A DNA stretch of 64,000 bases from Prosthecobacter debontii (GTDB taxonomy: Bacteria > Verrucomicrobiota > Verrucomicrobiia > Verrucomicrobiales > Verrucomicrobiaceae), in assembly GCF_900167535.1 (NCBI RefSeq), contig NZ_FUYE01000001.1:248001-312000 (forward strand), read 5' to 3'. The position numbers were made by a program, and so were the translations under genes. A model generated the notes under the pieces. That model was not told where the DNA came from. It was given only the letters and a program-made list of their open reading frames with translations, and did not search any database. The number at the start of each line of letters is the position of its first letter. The first letter of the stretch is position 1. Of this stretch, positions 9,175 through 18,973 are shown one piece after another.

Positions 9175-10623
9175 TCACATCTGCCTCGCCGCCAGTTTGC
9201 CCAGGGTTTGGAGCGCATGATGGAGCCGTTCTGTCCAGGGCACGCCGCAGGAGATGCGGACGCAATTTCGGTAACCCTGGTTAGCTGAGAACATGGGCCC
9301 TGGAGCGATGTTGATCTCGTGGGCCAGCGCCTCGTCTTGTAGGCGCAGGGCATCCACTCCGGTGGGCATTTCCACCCAAAGGACAAAACCTCCCTGCGGC
9401 TGGCTCACCTGGGTGCCTTCAGGAAAGGCGAGGCGGATGGCCTGCCCCACGCGCTTAGTATTGGCCGCGTAGAAGGCGCGAGCGGAGCGCAGGTAGTGAT
9501 CGTAACCTCCATTGGCGAGGAAGTCGGCGATGGCCAGCTCCGGCAGAGTGGGCGTCGCAAGTGTGGTGGTGAGCTTCAGAGCCTTGATCCGGTCGTAGTA
9601 GCGACCTGGAGCCACCCAACCCACGCGATAGCCGGGTGCGAGTGATTTGGAAAAGGAGCCACACAGCATCACCAGCCCTTTCTCATCGTAGCTCTTGGCC
9701 AGATGAGGCCGATGCGGACCATGATGCAATTCTCCAAACACATCGTCCTCGATCAACGGCACCTCGCGCTCAGCCAGCATCTGCACCAGACTCCGCTTAT
9801 GCGCATCGGGCATGAGGCTGCCTGTGGGATTGCTGAAATTAGGCACCACCAGACAGGCCGAGATGTCATGTTGGGTCAAAGCCACCTCCAAGGCATCCAG
9901 ATCCATACCATGCTCAGGATCGGTAGGGATCTCCACGGCACGTAGCCCCAGCTCCTCCAGCGCATGCAGTGCCCCGAAGTAAGCCGGACTTTCCACGGCC
10001 ACCACACTGCCGGGTTGCGTCACCGCCCGCAGGCAGAGCATCAGGGCCTCCGTCGCTCCACAGGTGGTGATGACTTCCTGCGGTAGCAGCGTGGCGCCGG
10101 CATTCAGCGTCCGTTTCACAATCTCCCGCCTGAGAACTTCGGAGCCGGGAGGCATGTCATAGGCCACACCGCTTTTCCCCTGACGCCTGGCCACCGCCGC
10201 CAGACTGCGATTCAGCTTCACCATGGGCAGCAGTTCCGGCACCGGAACCGCTCCCCCCAGAGGGAGGATGCGTGGAACCATAGCGGCGTCGAACAGCCTC
10301 GATTGTAACCCGCCGACGGAGACCTGGGTGATGCTGCTCGCCGCGGGTTGTCGTTGGAAGGCAGGCTCTTTGATCGGCTTTGGCTGCACCCGCACAAAAA
10401 AGCCTGATTTGGGCCGACCTTCCACGAGACCTCGATCCTCCAGCTGAATGAACGCCTGAATGGCCGTGGTCAGGCTCACCCCGTATTGCCCACTCACCTT
10501 TCTCAGGGACGGTATCTTCTCCCCCGGACGCAAGACACCCCCCTGAATCAGTCGCGCGAGCTTATCCGCCACCTCCTGATAGAGGGGAAGCGAGGACGCA
10601 CTGGCGGAGGAAGACGAGGTCAT
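9175..10623 (-). CDS. MocR/PdxR-type regulator (GntR HTH fused to aminotransferase)
   Basis: 482 aa from ATG 10623; a further in-frame ATG at 10647 would add 8 residues. The N-terminal winged helix (GEKIPSLRKVSGQYGVSLTTAIQAFIQLEDRGLVEGRPKSG region, about residues 35-80) is of the GntR family. The remainder is a fold-type I aminotransferase domain with the PLP lysine in CGSFSKSLAPGYRVGW. Such chimeric regulators sense PLP or amino-acid ligands and control vitamin B6 or amino-acid transport genes. The target here is unknown. The divergent flank carries only tRNA-Arg. Confidence 0.92.
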   Translation of the reverse strand: MTSSSSASASSLPLYQEVADKLARLIQGGVLRPGEKIPSLRKVSGQYGVSLTTAIQAFIQLEDRGLVEGRPKSGFFVRVQPKPIKEPAFQRQPAASSITQVSVGGLQSRLFDAAMVPRILPLGGAVPVPELLPMVKLNRSLAAVARRQGKSGVAYDMPPGSEVLRREIVKRTLNAGATLLPQEVITTCGATEALMLCLRAVTQPGSVVAVESPAYFGALHALEELGLRAVEIPTDPEHGMDLDALEVALTQHDISACLVVPNFSNPTGSLMPDAHKRSLVQMLAEREVPLIEDDVFGELHHGPHRPHLAKSYDEKGLVMLCGSFSKSLAPGYRVGWVAPGRYYDRIKALKLTTTLATPTLPELAIADFLANGGYDHYLRSARAFYAANTKRVGQAIRLAFPEGTQVSQPQGGFVLWVEMPTGVDALRLQDEALAHEINIAPGPMFSANQGYRNCVRISCGVPWTERLHHALQTLGKLAARQM

Positions 10624-10700
10624 GGGAAGAAAATAGCCAAAGTTCACACTTGAGCATGAACCGAAGCCTTTGAATGATACACCCAGCGCGTAGCACCTGC

Positions 10701-10775
10701 GTCCCGGTAGTTCAATGGATAGAACGAGGGTTTCCTAAACTCTAAATACAGGTTCGATTCCTGTCCGGGATACCA
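10701..10775 (+). tRNA. tRNA-Arg (anticodon CCU)
   Basis: A full cloverleaf can be drawn: acceptor GTCCCGG/CCGGGAT, D-stem GTTC/GAAC, anticodon stem AGGGT/ACTCT with loop TTCCTAA (anticodon CCT at 10734-10736), and T-arm ACAGG-TTCGATT-CCTGT. The 3' CCA (10773-10775) is encoded. It reads the rare AGG codon. Confidence 0.95.
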
Positions 10776-11212
10776 TGTTGAAGATCAATTGTTTGGGGTT
10801 CATGGAAGGGGTCGGCTGATTACAGGACTGACAATGCGTTCAAAATTGTTTCAGGCTGTGGGCAACTGTCTCTGAGAGGCGATTTTCGCATGCTGCATCC
10901 GCAGCTTACAAAACTCAATCTGGAGATGCGGGATCTTTCGGGGCGGTGCATTCCTTCTTGTTATGCCCTGCTTACAGTGAGGTTCTATCAGGAACTTGAT
11001 TGAGTGACGGCTCCTGAAACTGGGATTCAGGATGCATCCCAAAATGCTGTGTTGCCCAAGATGACGAGGTAGGGCGAAACCATGGAGTAGAGATTTAAAA
11101 AGGGGCGGAGCCTGGGGCGTTCGCTGGGCAATCCAATCCTGCTTGTTTAATCTGCTCCGCCACTTTCAAATTCAAAGTATGGGAAAGTCACCGAAGCTCA
11201 ATACTGTCCAAT
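10776..11212. other. Gene-free interval after tRNA-Arg
   Basis: About 440 bp that looks AT-richer than its surroundings and has no convincing gene. One short minus-strand ORF (10851-11042) has no recognisable features. An 8-bp inverted repeat GGCGGAGC (11104-11111) / GCTCCGCC (11154-11161) is present. No copy of the tRNA 3' end was found, so there is no positive evidence for an integrated element. Confidence 0.5.
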
Positions 11213-11241
11213 AAAAAAGGCGTGGGTAGTACCCACGCCTT
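11213..11241 (-). terminator. Rho-independent terminator of the DUF2383 gene
   Basis: Perfect 10-bp stem AAGGCGTGGG/CCCACGCCTT (11217-11226 and 11232-11241) with loop TAGTA. Read on the minus strand it is followed by a run of T (A run at 11213-11218). It sits about 20 bp past the stop at 11262. Confidence 0.88.
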
Positions 11242-11261
11242 CAAACCCGCTGCAAAAAAGG

Positions 11262-11708
11262 TTATGCTGCAACCAAGCTATCCCGCAAGTTGCGGATGTG
11301 ATCGTGAGTAGCTTTTACTGTGGCATATTGAGTCTGGACGATGTCAATCACGTTAACTGGCAACTCCTTCTGTTCGAGCGCTTTTTTATAAGCGGCTACG
11401 GCGACGTCTTCACCACGCTCGCATTCAGAAAGAATGGCATGATTGTCGCGAGTGGAGAGAGCGGCTTTTAAATCGATCCATCCACGATGAATTGCTCCCC
11501 CGAGTGAGCCGCTATCGGTAGGTTCATCCTCGCCAAGACTTTTAACCAAGCCCTGCAGTTCACCTGCAAACTGAGCTCGTTGTTGGGAATAGCCGAGGAA
11601 GAGACTTTTAAGGTCGGCATCAGGCACGTCTTGGGCCGCATCGGCAAAGCCGTTCTGCCCGTCTTTGAGAGTTTCAATGAGATTATTGAGCGTTGAGATG
11701 GTGTTCAT
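11262..11708 (-). CDS. DUF2383/PA2169-type four-helix protein
   Basis: 148 aa starting at ATG 11708, which matches the family's usual MN-x-x-x-LNNLIETLKDGQNGF beginning (an ATG 42 bp upstream is in frame). The all-helical ferritin-like sequence with repeated E/D and Q residues fits DUF2383, a family often found among general-stress genes. Biochemical activity is unknown. It is the last gene of a probable three-gene minus-strand operon (alcohol dehydrogenase, SDR, DUF2383) and is followed by a strong terminator. Confidence 0.85.
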   Translation of the reverse strand: MNTISTLNNLIETLKDGQNGFADAAQDVPDADLKSLFLGYSQQRAQFAGELQGLVKSLGEDEPTDSGSLGGAIHRGWIDLKAALSTRDNHAILSECERGEDVAVAAYKKALEQKELPVNVIDIVQTQYATVKATHDHIRNLRDSLVAA

Positions 11709-11772
11709 AGGTGTGTGTAGTTCGCTAAGAAGTGATTCTTTGCGCTTCAAAATTTGTTTTCATATTCATGGC

Positions 11773-12657
11773 TCAAATGGGCATCTGACCACCAGTCGCG
11801 CCGAAGACTTCGCCTGTGACATAGCTAGCCTGAGGGGAAGCGAGAAAGACAAAGAGAGGTGCGAGTTCGACAGGTTGAGCAGCGCGGCCAAAGGCATTGT
11901 CAGCGCCGAACATTTTGGCTTTTTCCTTCGGCAGTGTCGACGGGATCAGCGGTGTCCACACAGGCCCCGGAGCGACGCAGTTCACCCGGACTCCCTGTTT
12001 GATGGCGATGTTGGCCAGAGAGCGGGAAAAACTAACGATAGCCGCTTTGGTAGAGGCATAGGCCAAGAGTTCGGGACTGGGATCGAAGGATTGAATCGAG
12101 GCGGTGTTAATGATCGAACCCCCAGCAGGAATGTGCGGCATCACGAGTTGCGATAAGCGAAACATCGCAAACACATTGACCTCATAGGTTTCGACAAATT
12201 CATCATCACTCGTGTCATCGAGTTGTTTGCGAGATCGTTGAAAGGCGGCGTTGTTGACCAGAATATCGATCCCACCAAGCTGATGTAATGCGGTGTCAGT
12301 GATCTGTTTACAGGTTTGTTTTGAGGCGATGTCTCCGGCGAGAAGCACGGCTTTTCGACCCGCTTCGATGACGAGTTGCTCAGTGGCACGGGCATCTTCA
12401 TGTTCGGAAAGATAGGAGATGGCGACATCGGCGCCCTCTCGCGCAAAGGCGAGAGCGACCGCACGACCGATGCCACTATCAGCGCCGGTAATGAGAGCTT
12501 TACGTCCAAGCAATAGATTGTGGCCTTGATAGCTTGTTTCGCCGTGATCGGCTTGGGGGCCCATCTCGTCCTCAGTGCCTGGAGGTGTTTGAGCCTTGGT
12601 TTTATAAGGTGGCGTGGGATATAGATAACGAGGATCGACGAGAGAATGGGTATTCAT
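11773..12657 (-). CDS. SDR-family oxidoreductase (YghA-like)
   Basis: 294-aa short-chain dehydrogenase. The NAD(P)-binding TGADSGIG, NNAA in LVNNAAFQ, the catalytic Ser in NTASIQSF and YASTK are all present. The N-terminal extension (PYKTKAQTPPGTEDEMGPQADHG) is typical of the YghA/stress-related branch. ATG 12657 was chosen because this extension starts there. The substrate is unknown; relatives appear in osmotic or general-stress clusters. It lies 31 bp after the alcohol dehydrogenase gene. Confidence 0.9.
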   Translation of the reverse strand: MNTHSLVDPRYLYPTPPYKTKAQTPPGTEDEMGPQADHGETSYQGHNLLLGRKALITGADSGIGRAVALAFAREGADVAISYLSEHEDARATEQLVIEAGRKAVLLAGDIASKQTCKQITDTALHQLGGIDILVNNAAFQRSRKQLDDTSDDEFVETYEVNVFAMFRLSQLVMPHIPAGGSIINTASIQSFDPSPELLAYASTKAAIVSFSRSLANIAIKQGVRVNCVAPGPVWTPLIPSTLPKEKAKMFGADNAFGRAAQPVELAPLFVFLASPQASYVTGEVFGATGGQMPI

Positions 12658-12688
12658 AGAACGTGAGTGGTGAGGGTTCGAAAAAGCG

Positions 12689-13948
12689 TTAAAAAGCTGG
12701 AGCGGGCGTTCCCAAGATCGCCGTGGTTGGAGTCTCGGAGGCTTCCTTTTCAAAGGTTTCCGCAACGGAGGGTGCGGCAGTCGATGAGGATCCCGGATAC
12801 ATGACCACCTTCACACAGCCGTCCTTCTTCTTATTGAAGATGTCATAAGCATGGGCAGCATCGGTTAACGGAACCCGGTGGGTGATGATGTCGTCCAGCC
12901 GGATCTTTTTGGACTCCACCCATTGAATCAGATCATCGATGCAGGCATGAACGGGGGCTTGCCCAAAACGCATGGAGATCCCCTTATCGAAGATCTGCCC
13001 AAGCGGAAAATTGTCATAGGGCACCGCATAAACACCCACCACGCTGACAATCCCACCCCGACGGACAGCGCTGAGGCACATTCGCAAAGCGTTGAGGCTT
13101 CCGACCTGGAGATGAACAATATTGGCGATCTTATCCCACAGGCTACGCTCCGCCTCTTGGCCCACCGCATCAATGCAAACATCTGCTCCACGCCCATGAG
13201 TAAGCTCTCGAATTGTTTCCGCCGGATCCTGGTCGTGAAGGTTGATTGTCTCGGATTTGCAGACATTCCGAGCCATCTCCAATCGGTAGTCTTCGATATC
13301 AACCGCAATGACTCGGGCTGCACCACGAGCCCAAGCCACTTTCTGCGCCATGAGTCCGACCGGACCGCATCCGAATACGGCGACGGTTTCGCCTCCTTTA
13401 ACTCCGCCCCATTCCACCGCGCTGAAGCCCGTGGGAAAAATGTCTGTCAGAAACAGCACCTCTTCGTCGCTGTAGTCCGAGGAAATGATCCGAGGACCAA
13501 AATTGGCAAAAGGCACGCGGACGTATTCTGCCTGGCCTCCATCGTAGCCTCCGTAAAGATCGGTATAACCAAACATGCCACCGCCTTTTTCTTTCAGCAA
13601 AGAACCTTCCGGACCGTATTTGGAGGGGTTGGAGTTTTCGCAGTGTCCAGGCAAGTGATGGTTACAGAAAAAACATCCTCCACACGCGATGGGGAAGGGC
13701 ACAACCACTCGATCCCCTTTTTTGAGGCGGGTGACGCCGGGGCCGACATCTTCGACAATGCCCATAAATTCATGGCCCATGATCATGGGTTTCACTTGGG
13801 GGGTGAAACCATTGTAGATATGCAAGTCAGACCCGCAGATGGCTGTTGCGGTGACACGGACGATGACGTCCTCCAGATGATGCAAGCGCGGATCAGGAAC
13901 GTTATCCACACTAATCCTGCCAGGAAAGTGAAATACAGCGGCTTTCAT
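12689..13948 (-). CDS. Zinc-dependent alcohol dehydrogenase (formaldehyde-dehydrogenase-like)
   Basis: 419-aa medium-chain dehydrogenase. Catalytic zinc ligands are C38 (ICGSD) and H59-E60 (GHE). The structural-zinc lobe is CGGCFFCNHHLPGHC around residues 93-107, and the Rossmann motif is VFGCGPVGLMAQ. The long insert before the Rossmann fold (GYTDLYGGYDGGQAEYVRVP) is typical of glutathione-independent formaldehyde dehydrogenase-like enzymes. The C-terminal 30 residues are Ser/Ala/Pro-rich. It is the first gene of the putative stress operon; the physiological substrate is uncertain. Confidence 0.9.
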   Translation of the reverse strand: MKAAVFHFPGRISVDNVPDPRLHHLEDVIVRVTATAICGSDLHIYNGFTPQVKPMIMGHEFMGIVEDVGPGVTRLKKGDRVVVPFPIACGGCFFCNHHLPGHCENSNPSKYGPEGSLLKEKGGGMFGYTDLYGGYDGGQAEYVRVPFANFGPRIISSDYSDEEVLFLTDIFPTGFSAVEWGGVKGGETVAVFGCGPVGLMAQKVAWARGAARVIAVDIEDYRLEMARNVCKSETINLHDQDPAETIRELTHGRGADVCIDAVGQEAERSLWDKIANIVHLQVGSLNALRMCLSAVRRGGIVSVVGVYAVPYDNFPLGQIFDKGISMRFGQAPVHACIDDLIQWVESKKIRLDDIITHRVPLTDAAHAYDIFNKKKDGCVKVVMYPGSSSTAAPSVAETFEKEASETPTTAILGTPAPAF

Positions 13949-14221
13949 AGTGACAAGGCTTCGCTGAGTTCATCGAAAGCGGAGGTGTGAAATTAGACCT
14001 GCGGGCCTAACGAACCTCAGTTCTTGTTGGTCACGCCTTCCTCAGTTGCCTTCCAGAGACGGCAGAGTGTTCTCACATCTAGATAGGAAAAAGCAAAACC
14101 TGTGAAGGAAAAGTCTGAGGGGGCCTGCATCTGGATTTGTTCCTGAGGCCGTTTCGCTCAAAGGCCACAGAAGGCTCCTCAGACGATAGATGATTACCAG
14201 CGTTTGACTCAACTCTCCCGA

Positions 14222-16027
14222 ATGAACCCTCCCCCCAAGCTTGCCATCATCGGCAGTGGACCCTCCTCGCTCTACTTGCTGAAGCATATCTTCGATGAAG
14301 CTGCTGCATTAAGCTCGTCTTTGCGCGACATCACCATCTTTGAAAAGGAGCCTTTGACCGGCACAGGCATGCCCTACAGCCCGCTCACCACGGACAAATT
14401 TAATATGGCGAACATCTCCTCGGAGGAGTTACCAGAACTGCCCGTCACCTTTGGAGATTGGCTCCGTGCTCAAGGCCCAGAGGTTCTCGCCGCGCTGGAT
14501 CTTGATGGTGGGGAGATTCGGGACGACGAAGTGTATAGCCGCATTGCGTTGGGGCAGTATTTTAGAGCCCAGTATCATGTTCTTACGGCTTGGCTGGTGG
14601 CCGTAGGCATCCGTGTGCATCCATATGCCGACAGTGAAGTCACGGATATGGTGGATGATCCTGAAAGTGGTCGAGTCACTGTGATCACGCAGGATGGACA
14701 AACGCATGAGTTTGACCGTGTGGTCATAGCCACAGGTCACTACTGGCCCAATCACGATCGACCCCAATCCGGATATTACGCTTCGCCTTGGCCCATCTCC
14801 AAACTGCTACCCAACGAGGGAGAATTTTATAATTTCACCATCGGGACACTTGGAGCGTCTCTCAGTGCCTTTGATGTGATCTCCTCCCTGGCGCATCGCC
14901 ATGGAACATTCACAGAAGGCCCCGATGGAACCACTTATTCTCCCCACACTGGCACGGAGGGCTTCAGGATCGTCATGCATTCGGCTCAAGGATTACTTCC
15001 ACATTTACAGTTCGATCAAGTCAACAACTTCAGGTTGATCTATCGGCATGTGGATCGTGAAGGCATCCTGGCTCTGCTGGATGGAAATGGCTTTCTGCGC
15101 TTAGAGAAATATTATGATCAAGTCTGCCGCCCAGTGCTACAGGAGGCCTTTCGAAAGGATGAGATGCCGGAGATGGTCCAACGCCTTGCTAATCCTAATT
15201 TCACTCTGCTGGATTTTGTCGAGGAGATGGCGGATAAGCATGAATACTGCGATGCTTTTGAGGGGATGCGCACGGAGATGATCGGGGCTAAGGAATCGGT
15301 CGAAAAACATCGGCCCATTCATTGGAAGGAGGTGATCGATGACCTCATGTACACTCTCAACTTTCATGTGGGATTCATGCCTGCAGAGGACGTCCTCATT
15401 TTGCAAAAAGAGGTGATGCCTTTTCTAATGAATGTGATCGCCGCTATGCCTCTCCCTTCCGGAAATAGGATTCTTGCGCTTCGTGACGCAGGCATCCTGG
15501 AATTGGTTCCCGGTAAAGTCACCTTAGCCGAAAACCAAGAGGAGGAAAACGTGACCACCATTGAGGTGGATGACGAAGGTAACAAATCCACGCGCCTTTA
15601 TCGCATGTTCATCGACTGTAGCGGTCAGCAGCCGTTGGATTTAGAGAACTATCCCTTTTCAAGTTTGATCAAGCAAAAGTCGGTGCGTAAGGCTCGCAGC
15701 CGCTTTTTAAAAGGGAGGGCACATAACGATCTGGCGAAGGAGCAAAAGAGGCACGTTTTCAGAGACAATGGGCAATGGCTGTATCATCCTGGAGGCATTG
15801 ATGTGGATGGCATCTATCGTGTTCTTAACCATGAAGGGGAGCCTAATCGTCGCATCCACGACGTCGCTTTTCCGCACCTCACTGGCCTGCGCCCCTACTC
15901 ATATGGGTTGCAAGCCTGCAATCATACCGCAGCCATCCTTGTTAAAGGCTGGGTGGAGGAAATCAAGGCAGCAACCGCCTTGGAAATGGATCTCGCTGCG
16001 TTAACCCGCGTTTATGAGGCCGTGTGA
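14222..16027 (+). CDS. FAD/NAD(P)-binding oxidoreductase-like protein
   Basis: 601 aa from ATG 14222 (an in-frame TTG at 14204 is the alternative). It starts with a dinucleotide-binding motif AIIGSGPSSLYLLKHI, followed by FEKEPLTGTGMPYS, as in the NAD_binding_9/HI0933-like group, and a second block DRVVIATGHYWP. No partner reductase or known substrate is apparent. The gene is divergent from the alcohol dehydrogenase operon with about 270 bp between, and no obvious operon partner follows. Confidence 0.78.
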   Translation: MNPPPKLAIIGSGPSSLYLLKHIFDEAAALSSSLRDITIFEKEPLTGTGMPYSPLTTDKFNMANISSEELPELPVTFGDWLRAQGPEVLAALDLDGGEIRDDEVYSRIALGQYFRAQYHVLTAWLVAVGIRVHPYADSEVTDMVDDPESGRVTVITQDGQTHEFDRVVIATGHYWPNHDRPQSGYYASPWPISKLLPNEGEFYNFTIGTLGASLSAFDVISSLAHRHGTFTEGPDGTTYSPHTGTEGFRIVMHSAQGLLPHLQFDQVNNFRLIYRHVDREGILALLDGNGFLRLEKYYDQVCRPVLQEAFRKDEMPEMVQRLANPNFTLLDFVEEMADKHEYCDAFEGMRTEMIGAKESVEKHRPIHWKEVIDDLMYTLNFHVGFMPAEDVLILQKEVMPFLMNVIAAMPLPSGNRILALRDAGILELVPGKVTLAENQEEENVTTIEVDDEGNKSTRLYRMFIDCSGQQPLDLENYPFSSLIKQKSVRKARSRFLKGRAHNDLAKEQKRHVFRDNGQWLYHPGGIDVDGIYRVLNHEGEPNRRIHDVAFPHLTGLRPYSYGLQACNHTAAILVKGWVEEIKAATALEMDLAALTRVYEAV

Positions 16028-16397
16028 GTCGGAGCAAAGACGCCTGATTGGCTTGACTGTAATATTCGCTTCACCGTTGAAGCGGATTCCTTGGAAGGAA
16101 ATCACAAGTGTTATAGGTCGAATAGTGCGGATAGAAACACCGTGGAGGTGGCATTCATACCTTACTGAGGGAGGAACTGTTTCTAAAATTGAATAATGGA
16201 ACGGAGTTTCTTGGCCAGTTATACCTTTTAATCCCTCATTGGTTTTCTGAATCGAGGATTTGACGATAATATAACAATGCCTCTGAATAGTGCCGTTCGC
16301 CTCGTTGGCGAGTCTCGATGGTAGGCCAGGAACCCTGGGAAGAACGTTGACTCTGACGTGTGAGCTTTCGAGCCTAACCGAGAGTGAGAGGCGGAGC
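16028..16397. other. Gene-free interval
   Basis: About 370 bp between the convergent FAD protein and the transglutaminase-like gene. Nothing gene-like was seen in either strand beyond shadows of the neighbours, and no strong terminator. Confidence 0.45.
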
Positions 16398-17264
16398 TTA
16401 GGCAGCGGCCTCGGGGGCTGTCGCCAGACTGGGGGCAGGGAAGGGCTGCGGGAGGGCGGGCCGACGCAGGCGCAGGCCGAGGAGGATGAGCAGAAGCGGA
16501 ATGGCGAACTTGAGCGCCTCGGTGACGGTTTCCAGCTTTGCGAGCACGTTGCCTTTCCACTCGAAGCGGGCTTCTTCCGGCGTGCTCATGTAGAGGTGGT
16601 TTTCCCGATGGCGGATGAGATCGACCATATCCGGGTGGGGTCCGTAGTAGCGGGTGAGCAGGGGCTCATTGTGAGCCAGCTCATCCAGGCTGAGCACGCG
16701 GCCCTGTTCATTGGTGGGGATGATCTCCAGGTCGGGATCGTAGAGATGCCAGTCGTTGTCATACCACACCTCCATGACGACGTGGCCCTGCAGGCCGATG
16801 TGACGGGCTTTGAACCCATGAGCGTGAGCGAGGTGGAGGAGGAGGTAGGAGGCTTGATCGCAGAAGAGAGAGTAGCCGTGGGAGACGAGGCGCTCTGGGG
16901 ACCAGATGTGCCGGAAGGTGGGATGCACGAAGCCAGCGAGGTAGAGAATCCAGTTGCTGGCCAGGGTGTGAGTGGCCTCGGCGTGGGTGAAGCGATCCTC
17001 GACGATGTCGCACATCAGAGCGATCTTTTCCGCGTCGCTGAGGGAGTTACCCTCCAGCTTTTTGTCCACCGCATGGTTCAGCGCGGTGTAATCCTGCACT
17101 TGGGTGACTAGGGCGGGATCGAACCTCTCCCAGTCTCGTTTCTGGTCACCATAACCACGGCCCCAGGTTGTCCATTCGCCGAGTGCAGCCAAGGTGAAAA
17201 GGCTGAGCCCCATCAGCGTCAAAAGGACACCGGTGAGGGAGCGTGTGGGGCGGGAAGGCAACAT
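16398..17264 (-). CDS. Membrane-anchored transglutaminase-like protein
   Basis: 288 aa with an N-terminal membrane helix (LTGVLLTLMGLSLFTLAALG) and a C-terminal one (FAIPLLLILLGLRL). In between is a papain-like transglutaminase core: Cys in HGYSLFCDQASYLLLHLA, His in GLQGHVVMEVWYD, Asp in WHLYDPDLEI, the expected Cys-His-Asp order. Bacterial members act as proteases or crosslinkers in the envelope. The C-terminal tail is Pro/Ala-rich. It is divergent from gndA with about 220 bp between. Confidence 0.8.
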   Translation of the reverse strand: MLPSRPTRSLTGVLLTLMGLSLFTLAALGEWTTWGRGYGDQKRDWERFDPALVTQVQDYTALNHAVDKKLEGNSLSDAEKIALMCDIVEDRFTHAEATHTLASNWILYLAGFVHPTFRHIWSPERLVSHGYSLFCDQASYLLLHLAHAHGFKARHIGLQGHVVMEVWYDNDWHLYDPDLEIIPTNEQGRVLSLDELAHNEPLLTRYYGPHPDMVDLIRHRENHLYMSTPEEARFEWKGNVLAKLETVTEALKFAIPLLLILLGLRLRRPALPQPFPAPSLATAPEAAA

Positions 17265-17487
17265 GTGTGACCGGGAAATTTACAGAATGGACGCAATTTG
17301 CACGAGTAAGAAAACCGTAAATACCGCTCAAATCGGGCCGTGTCGGCGTCGAAAATGGGGGGATTTGAGGGGGGTATCAGTCCCGCTCATCGCTCTCATG
17401 AGTAAAATCCCCTTTGCGAATGTCCCCCGCACGGGTATCACTTCGGCCCCCGCGCAGGCGGCCTAACCTACCCCTATACTGACTGAA

Positions 17488-18930
17488 ATGAGCCAAAAAA
17501 GTGACTTCGGACTGATCGGCCTCGCCGTGATGGGCCAGAACCTTGTGTTGAACGTGGAAAGCCGTGGCTTCCAGGTTTCCGTTTACAACCGCACCACCGC
17601 CACCACCGACGAGTTCATCGCCAAGCACCCAGGCAAGAAGCTGGTGGGCACGAAGACCCTCGAAGAGTTCGTCCAGTCCCTGGCCACCCCACGCAAGATT
17701 CAGATCATGGTGAAGTCCACTGCGGTGAAGGACACCGATCGTGACGCTGTGGATGCTGTGATCGAGCAGCTCATTCCTCTCCTCGAAAAAGGCGACATCG
17801 TCATCGACGGTGGTAACAGCTTCTACCAGACCACCGAACGCCGTGACGCTTACCTAGCTGAAAAAGGCCTGCGCTTCATCGGTGCTGGGGTCTCGGGTGG
17901 TGAAGAAGGCGCTCGTAAAGGCCCCTCCATCATGCCGGGTGGCCCTGCCAGCACTTGGGAGGTGATGAAGCCGATCTTCGAAAGCATCTCCGCTAAGGTG
18001 GACGGTGAGCCTTGCGTGATCCACATCGGCCCAGGCGGCGCCGGTCACTATGTAAAGATGATCCACAACGGCATCGAGTATGGCGACATGCAGCTCATCT
18101 GCGAAGCCTACAACATCTTCAAGGCCGCTGGCATCACCACCGACGAGATGGCTGCCATCTTCAACGAGTGGAACGAAGGCGACCTGCTCAGCTACCTCAT
18201 CCAGATCTCCGGCAAGGCCCTGGAGCAGAAGGACCCTGAGACCGGCAAGCCAATCGTCGAACTCATCGTGGACAAAGCCGGCCAGAAAGGCACCGGCCAG
18301 TGGACGCTCCTCAATGCCGCTGAAAACGCCGTGGTGATCAGCACCATCAACGCCGCGGTGGAAGCCCGTATTCTTTCCTCCCAGAAGAAGCAGCGTGTGG
18401 CCGCCAGCAAGGAGCTCACCGGTCCTGCGGTGAACATCACTACCGAGAAAGCTGAGCTGGTGAAGAAGGTGCACGACGCCCTCTACGCCTCCAAGATCAT
18501 CTCCTACGCTCAGGGTCTGGACCTGATCAAGACCATGGGTGAGAAGAAGAACTGGGGCCTCGACCTCGGCCGTATCGCCTCCATCTGGCGCGGCGGTTGC
18601 ATCATCCGTGCACGCTTCCTCAACCGCATCACCGATGCTTACCGCAACAACGCCGATCTGGCCAACCTGATGCTCGATCCTTTCTTCAAGGACGTGCTCA
18701 GCAAGACCCAGCAGAACTGGCGCGAAGTGGTGTCCATCGCCACCCTGAACGGCATCCCGGTTCCAGCTTTCTCCGCCTCCCTGGGCTACTACGACAGTTA
18801 CCGTGCTGAACGTCTGCCAGCTAACCTGCTGCAGGCCCAGCGTGACTTCTTCGGCGCTCACACCTACGAGCGTCTCGACAAGCCAGAAGGTCAGTTCTTC
18901 CACACCGAGTGGCCTGAAGTGATCGGTTAA
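17488..18930 (+). CDS. gndA: 6-phosphogluconate dehydrogenase, decarboxylating
   Basis: 480 aa, the full length of the long-form enzyme, which converts 6-phosphogluconate to ribulose 5-phosphate with NADP reduction (oxidative pentose phosphate pathway). Seen: GLAVMGQNLVLN (NADP site, residues 10-21), IDGGNSFYQ, GVSGGEEGARKGPSIMPGG, and GAGHYVKMIHNGIEY with the catalytic Lys. The stop is followed within 50 bp by a strong terminator, so it is probably monocistronic. Confidence 0.97.
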   Translation: MSQKSDFGLIGLAVMGQNLVLNVESRGFQVSVYNRTTATTDEFIAKHPGKKLVGTKTLEEFVQSLATPRKIQIMVKSTAVKDTDRDAVDAVIEQLIPLLEKGDIVIDGGNSFYQTTERRDAYLAEKGLRFIGAGVSGGEEGARKGPSIMPGGPASTWEVMKPIFESISAKVDGEPCVIHIGPGGAGHYVKMIHNGIEYGDMQLICEAYNIFKAAGITTDEMAAIFNEWNEGDLLSYLIQISGKALEQKDPETGKPIVELIVDKAGQKGTGQWTLLNAAENAVVISTINAAVEARILSSQKKQRVAASKELTGPAVNITTEKAELVKKVHDALYASKIISYAQGLDLIKTMGEKKNWGLDLGRIASIWRGGCIIRARFLNRITDAYRNNADLANLMLDPFFKDVLSKTQQNWREVVSIATLNGIPVPAFSASLGYYDSYRAERLPANLLQAQRDFFGAHTYERLDKPEGQFFHTEWPEVIG

Positions 18931-18973
18931 TCCGTGTAGAGACGCGCTCGCTGCGTCTGACTCTTCTCTTCTC

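Noticed and set aside
10851..11042. 63-aa minus-strand ORF in the tRNA-Arg flank
   Set aside because: Short, unrecognised, no start context. It could be a decayed gene but nothing supports it.
10701..11212. Integration site at tRNA-Arg
   Set aside because: No integrase and no direct repeat of the tRNA 3' end were found nearby.
12878..13990. Long plus-strand ORF opposite the alcohol dehydrogenase
   Set aside because: A shadow of the high-GC coding strand: no recognisable motif, while the minus strand shows a complete enzyme.
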